Below, piece by piece: positions 11,867 through 23,708 of a stretch of DNA of 64,000 bases. The translations under genes and the position numbers were made by a program. The notes beneath the pieces are model-generated. The model was not told where the DNA came from. It made no database searches and saw only the letters and a list, made by a program, of their open reading frames with translations. Within the stretch, counting starts at the first letter, position 1; every line of letters begins with the position of its first letter. Source of the DNA: Letharia columbiana (taxonomy: Eukaryota > Ascomycota > Lecanoromycetes > Lecanorales > Parmeliaceae); assembly GCF_014066305.1 (NCBI RefSeq), contig NW_023501037.1, positions 62,001 to 126,000 on the forward strand. The letters are read 5' to 3'.

Positions 11867-12933
11867 ATGCCTTCCTACGTCGTGACCGGAGCATCCCGAG
11901 GTCTGGGTGTAGGTCTCAGTTCACCGTAGATGAGACGTGTCACTGACGTTTCCCCTCCCTTACAAAGCTCCAATTCGTCAGCACCCTATCCAGCGATACG
12001 CAGAATGTAGTCGTCGGACTCGTTCGCAACAGAGCAGCGGCAGAGAAAGCTTTCGGAAAAGCTGTGCCGAAGAATCTCAGCTTTTTGGAGGCGGACATTA
12101 CGGATCTTGATGCTCTCAAGGTAGGAATACGAGTGCCGTAACATTTCTGAACTGTCTGGATGGGAGCTGATCGTCTTCCAGTCGGCAGCGACAGAGACGG
12201 CGAGATTGACAGGAGGCGGTCTCGACTATTTGATCAACAATGCCGCATTGATCTCGAATACGAGTCGCTACCGAACTCTGGGCGATTTGTGAGTTCGCAG
12301 CACACCCATTCATCCCCTGATTTGTGGAATAAAAGATGATGCTAACAAGGCCAACGCATTGCAGCGCCGATGATCCCCAGACCCTGATCAAGGACCTCCA
12401 AGTCAGTTTCGAGACCAACGTCATCGGCGTGATCAACACCGTCAACACCTTCATCCCTCTGCTTCGTAGAGGTCGAGAGAAGAAGGTCTTCACGTTGTCA
12501 ACCGGCGTGGCGGATGTCGATTTTCTTAACCAGTTGGATATCGCTGTTTCTGCTCCTTATTCCATCAGCAAAGGCGCCGTCAACGTTGCTGTTGCCAAGT
12601 ACAATGCGCTTTACAAAAGTGAGGGAATCTTGTTCATGGCTATTAGCCCGGGTCTTGTGGACACGGGGGAACTCGTGCCAAGTGAGTAGTTTTGAAAGTT
12701 GTTCTAATTGCAGTAATACGGTCTGACGTATCATAGGCTCCGATAATGCCGAGGACATGAAAGCGTTTCAAGATGTGGTGGGTAAATTCGCAGCCTATGC
12801 ACCACATTTTACGGGTCCAATTACGCCTCAGGAATCTGTAAACCTCATGTTGAAGCTTTTTGAAAAAAGTAGCATCAGCAACGGCAACGGTGGGACCTTC
12901 GTTTCACAATTTGGAAACAAGCAGTGGCTTTGA
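11867..12933 (+). CDS. Short-chain dehydrogenase/reductase, five exons
   Basis: NAD(P)-dependent oxidoreductase of the classical SDR family; substrate unknown. Exons 11867-11908, 11968-12120, 12182-12288, 12365-12681 and 12737-12933 give 271 residues with frame closed. Cofactor motif TGASRGLG occupies residues 7-14 (completed across intron 1), followed by YLINNAAL (NNAG-type) and an active-site APYSISKGAVN (Tyr-x3-Lys). FMAISPGLVDTGE is the usual PG segment after the active site. The catalytic Ser region is STGVADVD. Length is typical for classical SDRs. Cytosolic, with no signal or membrane segment. Confidence 0.88.
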
Positions 12934-13058
12934 AAAGCTCCTTGAGCCACTCACTGGACTATCATGTAAGGTTTGGTAGCTGACTGCTGGCGCTTATGAT
13001 AGACCCGTATCTTAGCAATGGTACCGCAGCTGTGAGAAGGTGAGCAAACGTGAAGAGA

Positions 13059-14712
13059 TCATCTTGTTTCCACGCAGTCTCCGTCAGTCTCTGGGGCCCA
13101 TGAAATGTATCCGGCTTTCCGAGACTTTCTCGAAGCCTTGAAGGTTGCGAGTGCTATTTTCCGCTGTCCATCGGTCTCCGCTTCACATGCGATGATGAAC
13201 AATGGCCACACGACTGTGCAGACTTGAACCTTTGCAGAATCGTGAGTCCGGCTTCGAGTAGATGCTCTACTTCAGGGGCGCATCTTGGCCTTCGCCGACA
13301 TGCTCTCTCAAGAGAGATCGGGGCCGCGGTGTGGTAGAGTTGTGCAGTATCTAGAATGCTAGACTGATTACTGGTGGTTGAGAATGTGGGACCTTGAGGT
13401 GTCATAAACTGGTGAAGATATCGTAGGCGCTGCTCGAAAGGTCTAAGAGCCTCAGTATGAGATGGAGCAGGCTTCACACTGTCGTCCGTTGGGATCGTCT
13501 CGTTCAGTCTCGATACGATGCTCATCACCTCAATCGAGCAGCCCAAACATCCCATAACCTGCCATTAACGTGAGGTTATCGTATGAGCGGAGCGAAGGCA
13601 CAAGGGCTGAGTCTGGAGCCGGACTTACGAGCCTGCGATGAGGAGAGTCCTCAATGTTGGACAAAAGGTAGAGATCTTTTCCACGATTTCGTCGTGCTAT
13701 GTCTTTCCGTGGCCAGAACAGCAAGCTGAACATGCTAAGTGTATCTTGCCCGTACACCCAGTCAAGTAGGAATGCCGATTCGCCGTCGTAATTGTGGGTG
13801 CCGGCAAAGATGGATCTGCCAATCTCTTTCGCGCCACAGAAGAACATGGTCCATCGAGATCCAGAAGTGTTGAACATCGTATCAAGTAGCGACAAATTAG
13901 CCCCAAGGAGTAGCAATGTCAACAGCACATCAAACGTCGCAATCATCGTAACGAATGATTCTTCGCGCGCGCGACTCGAAACATACCACAGGAGCAAAGC
14001 GAAAAGCAAGTTTACCCCGTAGATGGCCAAGATCATGCTCGGCAAGCTGATAGAATCGGTCGCGGGGCTCTGTTGATACGCGTATAGATGCTGAGAGAGC
14101 ATTGATCGCAGTGAAATTATGTTCAATCCCGGCGCCACCGTCGGACGGATGGTAAGCGGAGAGAGCAAGTATGCCCTGAAGAACCGCATCAGAAGAAACA
14201 GATTTTTAGAAAGAGCCAGCTTGAGCAAGACATGACGAAAACCAATGCGATCGTCGTCAATTGTGGTAACCATTCGGGACAATACGCTCTCATAGTATGA
14301 CAGTAAGACTTGATCTCCCACTTTAAGGCCTCCCCATGACGTACTCATGGGTTTGGAGATTGTGTGAGACGAACGTGGACCTAGCCTTCCGGAATTGATA
14401 TGTCCCCTGTGGTCGCCAGTCTGTATGATTTCGTTGTGGAGATCAATGTCCCAAGTCGATGTATTCAGGAAACGTAGTGGACCGAACGACAGCCTCTGCT
14501 TAAATGGAGGAGTCTGCCGGGTTAAGATAATTATCCTGCGTCGGTCCGAGGCTCGAGGTCATGACAGCCGTAGCCCGTACCCTAAGCAGTTTCTCTTCGG
14601 CTGTATGTAGTTTTGGCAGGCAGGGAGGTCTTGATCACAGCCTCTCTTGATATCTGCATTCCCAACAACCTCGATATGGACCTGTTTCTTTTTAAGCTGA
14701 GTGGGGCTATTA
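13059..14712 (-). pseudogene. Broken Zn2Cys6 fungal transcription factor
   Basis: Relic of a binuclear zinc cluster activator with a fungal_trans_2-like regulatory region. The zinc cluster is split over two frames near 14640: RGCWECRYQER in one, then CDQDLPACQN in the next, giving the spacing C-x2-C-x6-C-x6-C only if the frames are joined. The fifth Cys position is Tyr (codon 14609-14607). GYGLRLS is followed by an in-frame TGA at 14561-14559, where this family normally has Trp. The frame then stays open through LLSYYESVLSRMVTTIDDDR and LRYLHQFMTPQG. Near 13220 another shift moves reading to VVWPLFIIACEAETDGQR, a signature of this family's C-terminal region, ending at 13059. A stretch around 13990-14060 may hold an unspliced intron. 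At least three lesions, so not functional. Confidence 0.75.
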
Positions 14713-14733
14713 AGTTTTTTTTTCCATTCCGTG

Positions 14734-16020
14734 TCAGACAAGAAGACTCCGGGTATTTCCTCCGTTTGACGAAAGACGCTCAAGCATCAGTTCAAATCTC
14801 AGTGTTTCTGGATGTGATTGGCCTAGGATTACTACCCTGCCTTCATGCACCTCGCAGCAACTCTGAAGCCTGGCATAACCTTGAACACTTCTATATGTCA
14901 GGATTTCCATAGCTAACATCAATTGACGATCATCGGGAATGTCTTGCTTTTTTCGAACATTGGCCTCAACTTGTACCAAGTCTTCCGCCTCGTTGTTGTT
15001 GTTGTTGTTTGTAGGTGCCATCTAAATTCTGCATCGCTAGAATCGTGTTGGAATGGATCGAGCCCAGATGGATCTTCCAACTGTCAAGAACCTTGACTTT
15101 CATTTTTCCGCTTCGGTCAACCATCCTAGTGAGCTGTAAATTGCAGCAGTGTCTCCCAAAGCATCAATCACCGATGGATATGACGCTCCTAGTACTGACT
15201 CCCGTCTCTGAAACCCCCACTCATGAGAAGGAGCGACGCTTCATGGTCCCCTCTCTCATGGAGGATCTGTGCGAAATCGGCTCAAGCTGTAAGTGAGTCA
15301 GGGTGAAGCTCTCCGAGCAGATTTTGACGTGTGGCGAGCACCTCCCTTGGAATGGTCCCGGCGTCTGATAGGTAAGATTCCGCCGATATAGTACCGCGAT
15401 ATTCTCCTTTGCCGGGAGCGTGTCTGGATAATCTTCACACAGGGTAATCATCTTTGATTTTAGAACTTGAATTTCAAGTGTCTCGGCTTCGTCTAGAAAA
15501 GCGAGCTCACTGAGTATACTTGCCAGAACGCTCATAGCCATGAATGTCTCCGGGTGGACGGCCCAATTAACAGCCTTCACATCTTCATACACCTTTGCTT
15601 CCTCGGCCAATGCGGTATGAAGATATTCCGGATCAAACTGTACAGATGGCAGTGTCAATCTCAACTTCAAAACCTCAGGGTGCAATCAATGCACTGTTTT
15701 GCCTGTGATTTTTGGCGCACACCTCGATATTATATCGGAGTCCTCGAAACGTCCCTGGTGTCGATAGGTAATTGCGACTTCCCATCCAAGTATTATAGTA
15801 TACGACTCCTACAGGGTCCCCCTTGCAGTCCTTGAATCCATTAATGACCTGATCGATGATGTGCGTCGCGAACTTGGTGTGCTGCTTCTGGTCGACCGAG
15901 TGTCTAAGCGGCACCAGTCACGTTCCTTGTCTTGGTCATCCAAGTCTCCGAATTCCTGCGCGCTATGACCCTTGTAGGTCTTCCAGCTCCAAGGACCAAG
16001 CACCTCTGCTAGCAAACTTT
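14734..16020 (-). pseudogene. Broken TPR (kinesin-light-chain-type repeat) gene
   Basis: Minus-strand coding remnants in several frames. Upstream pieces read HTKFATHIIDQVINGF and VVYYNTWMGSRNYLS (15.7-15.9 kb), of unknown family. TPR-like repeats follow: HPETFMAMSVLASILSEL, DEAETLEIQVLKSK and DYPDTLPAKENIAVLYRR. After a frame change near 15380 it continues as GTIPREVLATRQNLLGELHP, then DSLTA and a TGA (15284-15282), with ADFAQILHERGDHEAS beyond it in the same frame. A further fragment, VVILGQSHPETL, lies at 14.8-14.9 kb. The repeats match the 42-residue TPR type fused to NB-ARC/NACHT domains in fungi, but no NTPase domain is visible here. Frame breaks and the internal stop argue for a pseudogene; some breaks could be introns. 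Confidence 0.6.
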
Positions 16021-16274
16021 AGAAGACGTGGCGGGAAAGTGCAGCTTATATACTGAGGATACTACCGCTTCTCGAGAGACCGCCCAGTGCGATGGTGCCC
16101 GGAGTTGCTCACTAGCCGCTATATAGCCGAGGCTGTGTGTGTAGTATAGGAGAGATAGGGGATCATTCAAGCAGCGCTTCCGTGGTCAGTATATGATCGT
16201 CTGCAGCCCAGCCGAATTCTTGGTCAGATTCTGCTTCCTCGTCCTCTGACTGACTGTTGGCAATCTCTCCTCGT

Positions 16275-17577
16275 TTACGCTTCAAGGATGTAGCTGGCAA
16301 GACGGGCGATCCGTTTAGTCTGATCTTCGTCTGGTCCACTGTGATCTCCCGGAGACGGGTCTGTGTCTTTTAGAAATACTTTCGTACTACCGTCGAGACG
16401 ACTCACCTTCTCTATCACGAACATGACGACTTTGCCAACGCCTTCGTACGAGATACCCTTGGCTTTCATGACACCGGCAAGTCTTACACCTGGTATGTAC
16501 TCTCCTTGACTACTCGCAGTCTCTGATGCTTGAAAAAACCAATCTCGGAAGATCACAATACGCGTACTAATTCCCGTATCCCACGCCGTGCCAGAGATGG
16601 CTGGATGTAGCACGGCGCCAGTCTCTGATCTGATTCTTGTAGTTGTCTGACTCGTCAAGAGGATTGCAATGCTCTTCGTTGCGGCGAGTCTGCTGATCTT
16701 GGAGATCAAGTCACCCATCACTGCCCAACGTCTGCCTGAGGCCCATTGACCCGCGTCGCTTTTCCTGATCGGGTTCTGCTGGCTGCTTGCATTCTCCGCT
16801 GTCTTCGGGAAAGCCAAGGCGAACAAAGTCGAGATGGAGTCGACTACTACGAGATTGGTCTCCGTAGGTGGAAAGGTTGAAGATTGGTGAGTCAGGAGAG
16901 CTAGCAGATGAGGCAATGATGGCGTGATGAAATGATGGAACTTTTCGAGATACCGGTCAACCGACGCGGGATCTGAAGTTGCCTCTCCTTCAGAAATAGG
17001 GACAACGGAGAGGATATCTCTTAACCTTGAACCGGTGATTTCGTAGGACGCATCTACATATCAAGGTCAGAGCTGGTGGTCCTGCTCACACCAATGGCTC
17101 TACTGGGCAAGATCTCTTACCTACCCAGACAACGGATCCGCCCGATTGGAGAGCGCTTGCAGTGATTTGCATTCTGAGTAAGAACATGGTGTCAGCCCAC
17201 AATCTTACTTGACTTCGTTGGAGCAAAGGGGCACTATCTGCACAGTAAATATCACAAAGAAATCGATCTACATACGCTAATGTCGTTTTGCCAATCCCAG
17301 GAGGACCATATATCTCTGTCACTTCTCCACGTGGAATACCAACAGGAGGAACAGTCTGGCTTGAGTCCTCATGCTCCCTGCCTTGCAAGAAGGCATCGAG
17401 GCTCTTCAGTCCTGTTGGGATTGGCCTTCTCGGAGTCGACGAAATATTTTGGAGCGCTTGGGAGGCAGATACTGTCGGGAGACGGTCTTACAATTCTCAG
17501 TTCCGAAAGAGCTAAAGAGTTTGATGATACGTACGAGGAGAAGACGATGAGAAATTGTTACTATCGGAGCTGGCCAT
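16275..17577 (-). CDS. RAD51-paralogue (RecA/RAD51 family) DNA repair ATPase, four exons
   Basis: Homologous-recombination accessory ATPase of the RAD51 superfamily. Minus-strand exons 17577-17535, 17486-17276, 17173-17121 and 17053-16275 sum to 361 codons plus stop. Walker A GPPGIGKT is at residues 75-82, preceded by GIPRGEVTEIY, and Walker B NLVVVDSIS is near 168-175. IAILLTSQTTTRIR matches the loop-2 region after Walker B, and GTAWDTGISTRIVIFRDW matches the C-terminal strand. There is no long N-terminal domain, as in Rad55/RAD51C-like paralogues rather than RAD51 itself. Which paralogue it is (Rad55, Rad57 or RAD51C/XRCC3 type) cannot be decided here. The C-terminal 35 residues are charged and variable. 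Confidence 0.85.
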
Positions 17578-18156
17578 GTTGATTGATTGTGGTCATGAGT
17601 AGTCCCCGGTTCTTCCACCTCTACGTAGCGTCTGGCTGTCTATTGAATCAGCCATGGTGGTCTACTGTAATTTAAACGCAGCTTTCTGGTGAAGCAAAGG
17701 TGACTGTGGTATCAAGACTATTGAATCAAAGACTTGAGAATACATTCTAATCGAAAGTATGCTAGAGGGATGGCTCAAGCGTCTTGGCTTGGCGCCAAGA
17801 ATAGCGCCGATCGCTCACGAACTTTTTTCTCCTACGCGTGACTGCCGAAGCGAGAAATTGCATGAGTCAAGATCCTCCACGCACTCTACTTACCGATGCT
17901 GACCGCCATGCTACATATCATACACTCAATTCTTTCATCAAAAGGATACGGCCCCAGCCTTGACACAGGAGCAACAGCCTGGGGCCCCCATTTAGGAGCC
18001 CAAATTCCCCAGCGCCCTTGAGACTGGATCTGACCATGACCTGTGGCTCCTCATGACGTTGTCTCACTGTGTCCATCAGGCTCCGAAACAGACCATACAA
18101 GGGGCATCATTGCTGGCATTTCTCGGCAACACTGTCACCAATTATCCAATCTCAAA
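17578..18156. promoter_or_regulatory. Divergent intergenic region between RAD51-paralogue and MOSC genes
   Basis: About 580 nt shared by two divergent genes. The MOSC frame is open upstream to 18043, but the downstream ATG is preferred. No specific element recognised. Confidence 0.35.
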
Positions 18157-19494
18157 ATGTCGTTTCAGTACCTGGGATTTGCAACGCACGTACCCAGGAT
18201 TGACCCGTCATTGACCATTTACATTGCCATATCCGTTGCTTGCTTCGTGCCTGTTCTACTCTGGGGATTACTCAAAGCATCATGTCTACACAGCCGGCAA
18301 CACAAGCCCCAAGGTTGCCGCAAGCTTGGATTGGGCGGCAAAAGCTACCTGGCCGATGAACTTGATGAGCGATACAAGGGTGCCGTGGCGGGGCAACATA
18401 AAGGTTCAGCTACATGGAGAGTCAAGAGCTTGTGGATATACCCGGTCAAAAGTTGCCGAGGCGTGGAACTTGAAACGGGAACGGTGATTGGCACGGGCAT
18501 GGAATACGACCGTCAATTCTCTTTTGCACAGCTATCCAGCAAGTTCCCAGTGAGCGCCAAAACACCCCGGGAAGAGAAGGCGACGCACACTTGGAAGTTC
18601 ATCACCCAGAGGACTCTCCCACCAATGGCTACAATCAAGACCGAGGTCTGGGTGCCCGACTCGTCTTCCCCAACGTACTCGGAATGGCATCCGAACATTC
18701 GGAGTGGAGGTGTCCTTGTCATCAAATTTCCTCATATCCAATGCGAGGAAGGTTTCATGGGAAAAGTCAAAGATCTTCTGGCACTGGTGTTTGCGCAGCC
18801 CGAGAGGGAGGTCCATATACCGTTCAATCCCACACAAGAGCAGATCTCTGACAAGGGCTACGCGGTCGACGATATGGAGATATGGAAAGACAAACCCAGG
18901 TCGCTCATTATTGCCAGTACGGAGAAGGAGGACCGCTGGATACAAGAGCTTCGATCATACCTTGGAATCACAAATCACTTTGCTCTCTTTCGAGTGTCAA
19001 AGGACGACCAGCCAAGAGAAGTCTACCGATGTGCACCTCGGAAGGATAAGCTTGGTTACCAGCCAGCAGTAGGCTTCCAGGATGCCTACCCACTACATAT
19101 CTTGAACCTCGCAAGTGTTCGTGACGTTGGGGATAAGCTTCAACAGGGCGCTCCACCACTCAGCGCTCGAAACTTCCGACCCAACATCGTCATCACGGGA
19201 GGTGGCGCGTATGAAGAAGACTGTTGGAAGCGGATCAGGATAGGAGTTTATCAATACTACGTCTCCTGCCGGACCGTACGTTGTCTGCTGCCGAATGTCA
19301 ATCCCGTCACCGGTAAGAGGCACGGCTCGGAGCCAAATAGGACGTTGAAAGACTTTCGATGCATCGACGCTGGAGACCCGAGGAACGCGTGTCTGGGGAT
19401 GCAGATGGTTCCGGCATCGGAGGACAGCAGAATCAAGGTTGGCGACGAAGTCAACGTGTTAGAGACCGGGGAGCATCTTTACATTAAACAGTGA
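18157..19494 (+). CDS. MOSC-domain protein (mARC-like molybdenum cofactor protein)
   Basis: Single-exon, 445 residues from ATG 18157 (context CTCAAAATGTCG); an upstream in-frame ATG at 18043 would add 38 residues of poor character. A transmembrane anchor lies at about residues 20-42 (IYIAISVACFVPVLLWGLL). The MOSC N-terminal beta-barrel begins at WRVKSLWIYPVKSCRGVEL with the typical YDRQF segment. The C-terminal MOSC core contains FRPNIVITGGGAYEEDCWK, RTVRCLLPNVNP and a Cys in LKDFRC at the position of the Mo-ligand Cys of mARC proteins. By family, it carries Mo cofactor and reduces N-hydroxylated compounds on an outer membrane. Membrane location is inferred from the N-terminal anchor. Confidence 0.88.
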   Translation: MSFQYLGFATHVPRIDPSLTIYIAISVACFVPVLLWGLLKASCLHSRQHKPQGCRKLGLGGKSYLADELDERYKGAVAGQHKGSATWRVKSLWIYPVKSCRGVELETGTVIGTGMEYDRQFSFAQLSSKFPVSAKTPREEKATHTWKFITQRTLPPMATIKTEVWVPDSSSPTYSEWHPNIRSGGVLVIKFPHIQCEEGFMGKVKDLLALVFAQPEREVHIPFNPTQEQISDKGYAVDDMEIWKDKPRSLIIASTEKEDRWIQELRSYLGITNHFALFRVSKDDQPREVYRCAPRKDKLGYQPAVGFQDAYPLHILNLASVRDVGDKLQQGAPPLSARNFRPNIVITGGGAYEEDCWKRIRIGVYQYYVSCRTVRCLLPNVNPVTGKRHGSEPNRTLKDFRCIDAGDPRNACLGMQMVPASEDSRIKVGDEVNVLETGEHLYIKQ

Positions 19495-20229
19495 AACTAA
19501 CCGATTACATCGCGTGTTCAATTGCCCAAATGAGCGTGTTTAGATATCCAGCAGCCAGAGAACGCGGAGCAAAAGCCTTTCTGGGACAGATGGAATATCA
19601 ACTTTTCTCCCGCGTGGCGCGTCAAGGTTGGTGGAGTCGGCCGAAAGATGGAATAGCTGTGCCATGATTCGGTGCCGGATTTCGTGAACTAGATGCCGAA
19701 GGACTCTATCTTGACTATAATTAATATTTTGCATTTTGTGTCAGATGAATCTCGCATGGAAGATCGACGGGATCGGCCGACGTCCTATCGGTACCACCTT
19801 CTGCTCTGCTATTTTATACCTTGGCCCGGTCAGATCGTTCGAATGTAGGGCTAGAACACCGCAGATTTCTTCTTCCATGCAGCCATTTCCAGACGCCAAT
19901 CAAACGGCACGGCCCACTGATTCGCTATCGCATTCAACCTTCTCCACATTTTCAAAATAATGAATTTTTGACATAGCAGATCGGCGGCTTGCGTCCATGG
20001 TCACGTATAACAGTATTGTTCACATACAAAAACCCTTCTTCTGCCATCTATATCTCACTCAATCCGCAAGCAGAATAGAAAGTCTCTGCCTAATCATCTC
20101 TTTTGCACAGTCGCTCGGCCAGGACCATTGGAAACTCATGAGATACTACTATAATCTATCGAAAGATTGGCGATCATTGTCTTTTCTCATTTAACCACTC
20201 CAAACTTAAAGTCTTCTTCTCCTCCGACA
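19495..20229. other. Intergenic region upstream of purine permease
   Basis: No supported gene. A 64-codon minus-strand ORF (19540-19734) reads smoothly but has no domain or partner. The 3' half is the promoter and leader of the permease gene. Confidence 0.45.
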
Positions 20230-22185
20230 ATGGACGACTCACCCGATCGTATTGGGCCCGATATGACCCCAAAAGCCACCTTCGCAGACAAGTCCCGGGG
20301 CATCGTCAGAGCTTTGACAACCAAGTAAGGAAATCAAGGCGAGCTCTCACTCTTGATTGGCTGATCCGGAATAGGGAGGGTTTGTTTGGCGATTACGACT
20401 ATGCCTTCTTATTCAAACCGAACCTACCATTCATGAAAAAATCGAAAAGAGCAGCCCCTTTCTTCGGTCTCAATGATAAAATGCCCGTCGTCCTCGCTCT
20501 ATTATTAGGCTTCCAACATGCTTTATCCATGTTGGCTGGTATCATCACCCCTCCTATCATCATCGCCGGTCAAGGAGGCGCCAGTTTAGGGGCAAATGAT
20601 ACACAGTATCTGGTATCGACAGCATTGATCGTCGGTGGCATCCTATCTTCAATACAGATCACTAGATTCCATATATACAAGTCACCTTACTATATCGGCA
20701 CCGGTTTGATCTCCGTAGTCGGAACAAGCTTCTCCATCATCCCGGTCACCACAGGTGCCTTTGCACAGATGTACGCCACTGGCTTCTGTCCTTCAGCTGC
20801 CGATGGGACCAAATTGCCCTGTCCTCAAGGCTACGGCGCTCTACTTGGCACCGCTTGCCTATGCTCACTGCTCGAAATCGGCCTTTCATTCACCAAACCA
20901 GCAGTCTTGAAGCGTGTCTTCCCTCCACTCGTAACTGGCCCCACCGTCATGCTCATCGGCATCGCTTTGATCCAAAGTGGTTTCCAAGACTGGGCCGGAG
21001 GATCCGGAACCCCAGGCTGCATCACCCGTCCAACAAGCGGTCCCTACACCGTCTGTCCCCAAGTCGGCGCACCCCACGCTCTCCCCTGGGGCAGTGCCGA
21101 ATACATCGGTCTGGGCTTCTCCGTCTTTGTCACCATCATCCTCTGCGAACGCTTCGGCAGTCCCATCATGAAGTCTTGCGCCGTCGTCGTCGGCCTCCTG
21201 GTCGGCTGCATCATCGCGGGCGCCACAGGCTACTTCTCCGCTTCCGGCATTGACGCCGCGCCCGCCGTCTCCTTCGTCTGGGTCAAGACGTTCCCCCTGA
21301 GCATCTACGCGCCCATCATCCTCCCGCTCATGGCCGTCTACATCGTCCTCATGATGGAAGCCATCGGCGACATCACCGCCACGTGCGACGTGTCGCGCCT
21401 CGAAGTCGAAGGCAAGCTCTTCGACTCGCGCATCCAAGGCGGCGTCCTCGCCGACGGCTTCAACGGCCTCATCGCCGGCCTCTGCACCATCACCCCCATG
21501 TCGACCTTTGCCCAGAACAACGGCGTCATCGCCTTGACGCGCTGCGCGAACCGCAAGGCCGGCTACGGCGCCTGCTTCTTCCTCTTCATCATGGGCGTCT
21601 TCTCCAAGTTTGCGGCCGCGCTCGTCGCGATCCCGAATCCCGTGCTCGGCGGCCTGACGACCTTCCTCTTCAGCTCCGTCGCCGTGTCGGGCGTGCGCAT
21701 CATCTCGACCGTGCCCTTTACGCGGCGCAATCGCTTCATCCTGACGGCATCGATGTCACTCGGCTTCGGCGCGATCTTGGTCCCGAATTGGTTCTCGTTC
21801 GTCTTCACGTACAAGGGGGATAATCAGTCCAAGCAGGGGTTCTACAACGCCATTATCTTAGTGCTCGAGACCGGTTTCGCGGGTACGTGACTCTCAAACC
21901 CTCTCCCCCAAAACATAATCACCATCTCTTTTTGAGGGGAGATCTTATATACAAAAATCCACACTAACATCCCACCCAGTAACGGCCTTCCTCGCCATCT
22001 TCCTCAACCTCATCCTAGCCGAAGAGATCGAAGACGAAGCGGCCAGCATCACGGCCAACGATGTGGACGCGGCGGACGACCAGGAGGAGTGGAGCCGGAT
22101 CCAGCGGGGCAAGGCCGACGGGGCCGGAGGCGGCGACGATGGGGAGAAAGGGTATGATGGGCGGGATATGGCTGCGAAGACGTAG
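20230..22185 (+). CDS. NCS2/NAT-family purine permease (UapA/UapC type), three exons
   Basis: Proton-coupled uric acid/xanthine or general purine importer of the plasma membrane. Exons 20230-20324, 20375-21882 and 21980-22185 give 602 residues with frame closed; the last intron falls in GFA|VTAFLAIF near the final membrane helix. The NAT signature QNNGVIALTR is at about 412-421. Conserved QHALSMLAG (TM1) and ALIQSGFQDW are also clear. About 12-14 hydrophobic segments fit the family fold. A cytosolic N-terminus of about 70 residues precedes TM1, and the acidic C-tail (AEEIEDEAASITANDVDAADD) resembles the UapA/UapC tail. Length is close to UapA (574) and UapC (580). Confidence 0.93.
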
Positions 22186-22525
22186 TGGCATTTGGAAGGG
22201 TGGGTGGATGGATGGATGGGTATATGGCCATGTTTGGAGGCGCGGGAGCAATGGATGTGATCAGTGCGGTTTTTGATTAAGCGTCTTCGGAATTCTGGAA
22301 GACGCTATGCTATGGAATGCCATGCTATCCAATCCACAGCCACTCGATCTATGCCGCAATTTTCGTAAGATGCCATACCGCTCATAATCCATGCTTCGTA
22401 ATTCATGCCTCATGACCCCTGCCGCATAGCTTCATGAACCGCCCCAGCCATTCCTCCGAGCGCCTGGATGCACAATGGCTGCCCACACATGTTTACCCTA
22501 GCCAACTCTGCCATTCTATCCAAAG
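22186..22525. other. Short intergenic region
   Basis: 3' flank of the permease gene, with several imperfect direct repeats of ATGCTAT and CATGC-type words at 22300-22430. No gene seen. Confidence 0.4.
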
Positions 22526-23179
22526 CTATTCGACTGTCCTTACCAAACTCCGCTCAACCAACTTCGTTATCACCACCTCATCATCCTCCCCGCACGAGCC
22601 TGACTTCCTCGACTCTGACGTGACCGAAGTCTGTTCCTCCGACTTCATCCCCCCCTCCTCGTCATCCTCGTCCTCATCCCCAAGCCTGTCGCGTACTCGG
22701 TACGCCTCACGCGCGATGGATGCCTGGACGGCCGGAACCCTTGCCTCCTCTTTGTCTTCCTTTCGCAGCTGGAAAGCCTGCAGCATGACCTCTTTCTACC
22801 GAGGCGTCACAATCGGATAGATGTCATCCTGGATGTCCTCTTCTGTCGCCCAGGCCTACTGTTGATGCACGACCGGATCCGTTTCGATGTGCAGTCTCCC
22901 CAAACTAAGACACCATATCGTTCCAACCCGGGCCAAATCAGCAGCCTCGACCTCGATGTTCGATTTGAAGCATGTGCCCTCGCTGGTCTCGAACTCCTCC
23001 CCATTGCCAATCTGCCTCAGGAATCTTTTCAGGTGCAATCCCGTCTCTTCAAACGTCCCCCTCGCCAGCGAATTAGCTTGATGTTATGGTGGGGCAGGGC
23101 AGCCTCGGATGTGAGCCGTAAGGGACTTTGAAGAGGGCAGGGTACTGTGATCTGTGACGGTGGGCTTTTTAGAGGGCAT
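22526..23179 (-). pseudogene. Unknown gene with three in-frame stops
   Basis: From ATG 23179 (MPSKKPTVTDHSTLPSSKSL) a single minus-strand frame of about 217 codons runs to 22526. It is interrupted only by TAA (23086-23084), TAG (22858-22856) and TAG (22798-22796). Between stops it reads coherently, for example LARGTFEETGLHLKRFL, IGNGEEFETSEGTCFKSN and TEEDIQDDIYPIVTPR. It ends in an acidic, Glu/Asp-rich tail (RLGDEDEDDEEGG). Each stop differs from CAA or CAG by one C-to-T change in CpA context. No family recognised. Introns could remove some stops, but no convincing GT donor is present before the TAA. Confidence 0.45.
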
Positions 23180-23708
23180 GGTCACTGGACTGCCAGATGA
23201 TGCCGAAGCTGTGGAGAATGTTGTCGAGAGGTCCTTGAACAGTGGGATCCAAGAGGAAATGCACGAGGCTTGAGATCATGAACTCAAGGCAGGAAAGAGT
23301 TGAAGGAGAGGTTGCGAGAAGCTCAGCTAATGTTGAGGAGAGTGGAGTAGGGCGTCAGCTTTCTGTCTCGTTGCTAAGTGACTTCCCGCGCTGGTCCTGG
23401 TATGTTAGTCTGATAGCATTGCGACTTCCTGTGGGCATGAAGATGCAATGGCAAGTGATCTTCTTAGAGCCATGAAGGGTGAAGGAATGGTGGCTGTATT
23501 TTGGGGGCAGCGACGGAATTTAGGAGCCAATCACTTCGGTATATCCGTCTTATTCCCGCGCCAAGTCATTTCAGCTCACCCGAGCTGGCGGCGACAAATG
23601 ATCCATCAGCTTCTATGCATATGCTAGCAACCTTCCTGCAGCATCAGCTGGGTGGCGCACTTCAAATCATGAGGATGATATTGCTTCCTTCACAAGGTCG
23701 CCGATAGC
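23180..23708. other. Intergenic region upstream of U-box gene
   Basis: No credible coding frame; taken as the promoter area of the downstream CHIP-type gene. Confidence 0.4.

Noticed and set aside
20886..21437. 183-codon minus-strand ORF opposite the purine permease
   Set aside because: An Asp/Gly/Glu-rich mirror of a GC-rich coding region on the other strand; the permease is certain.
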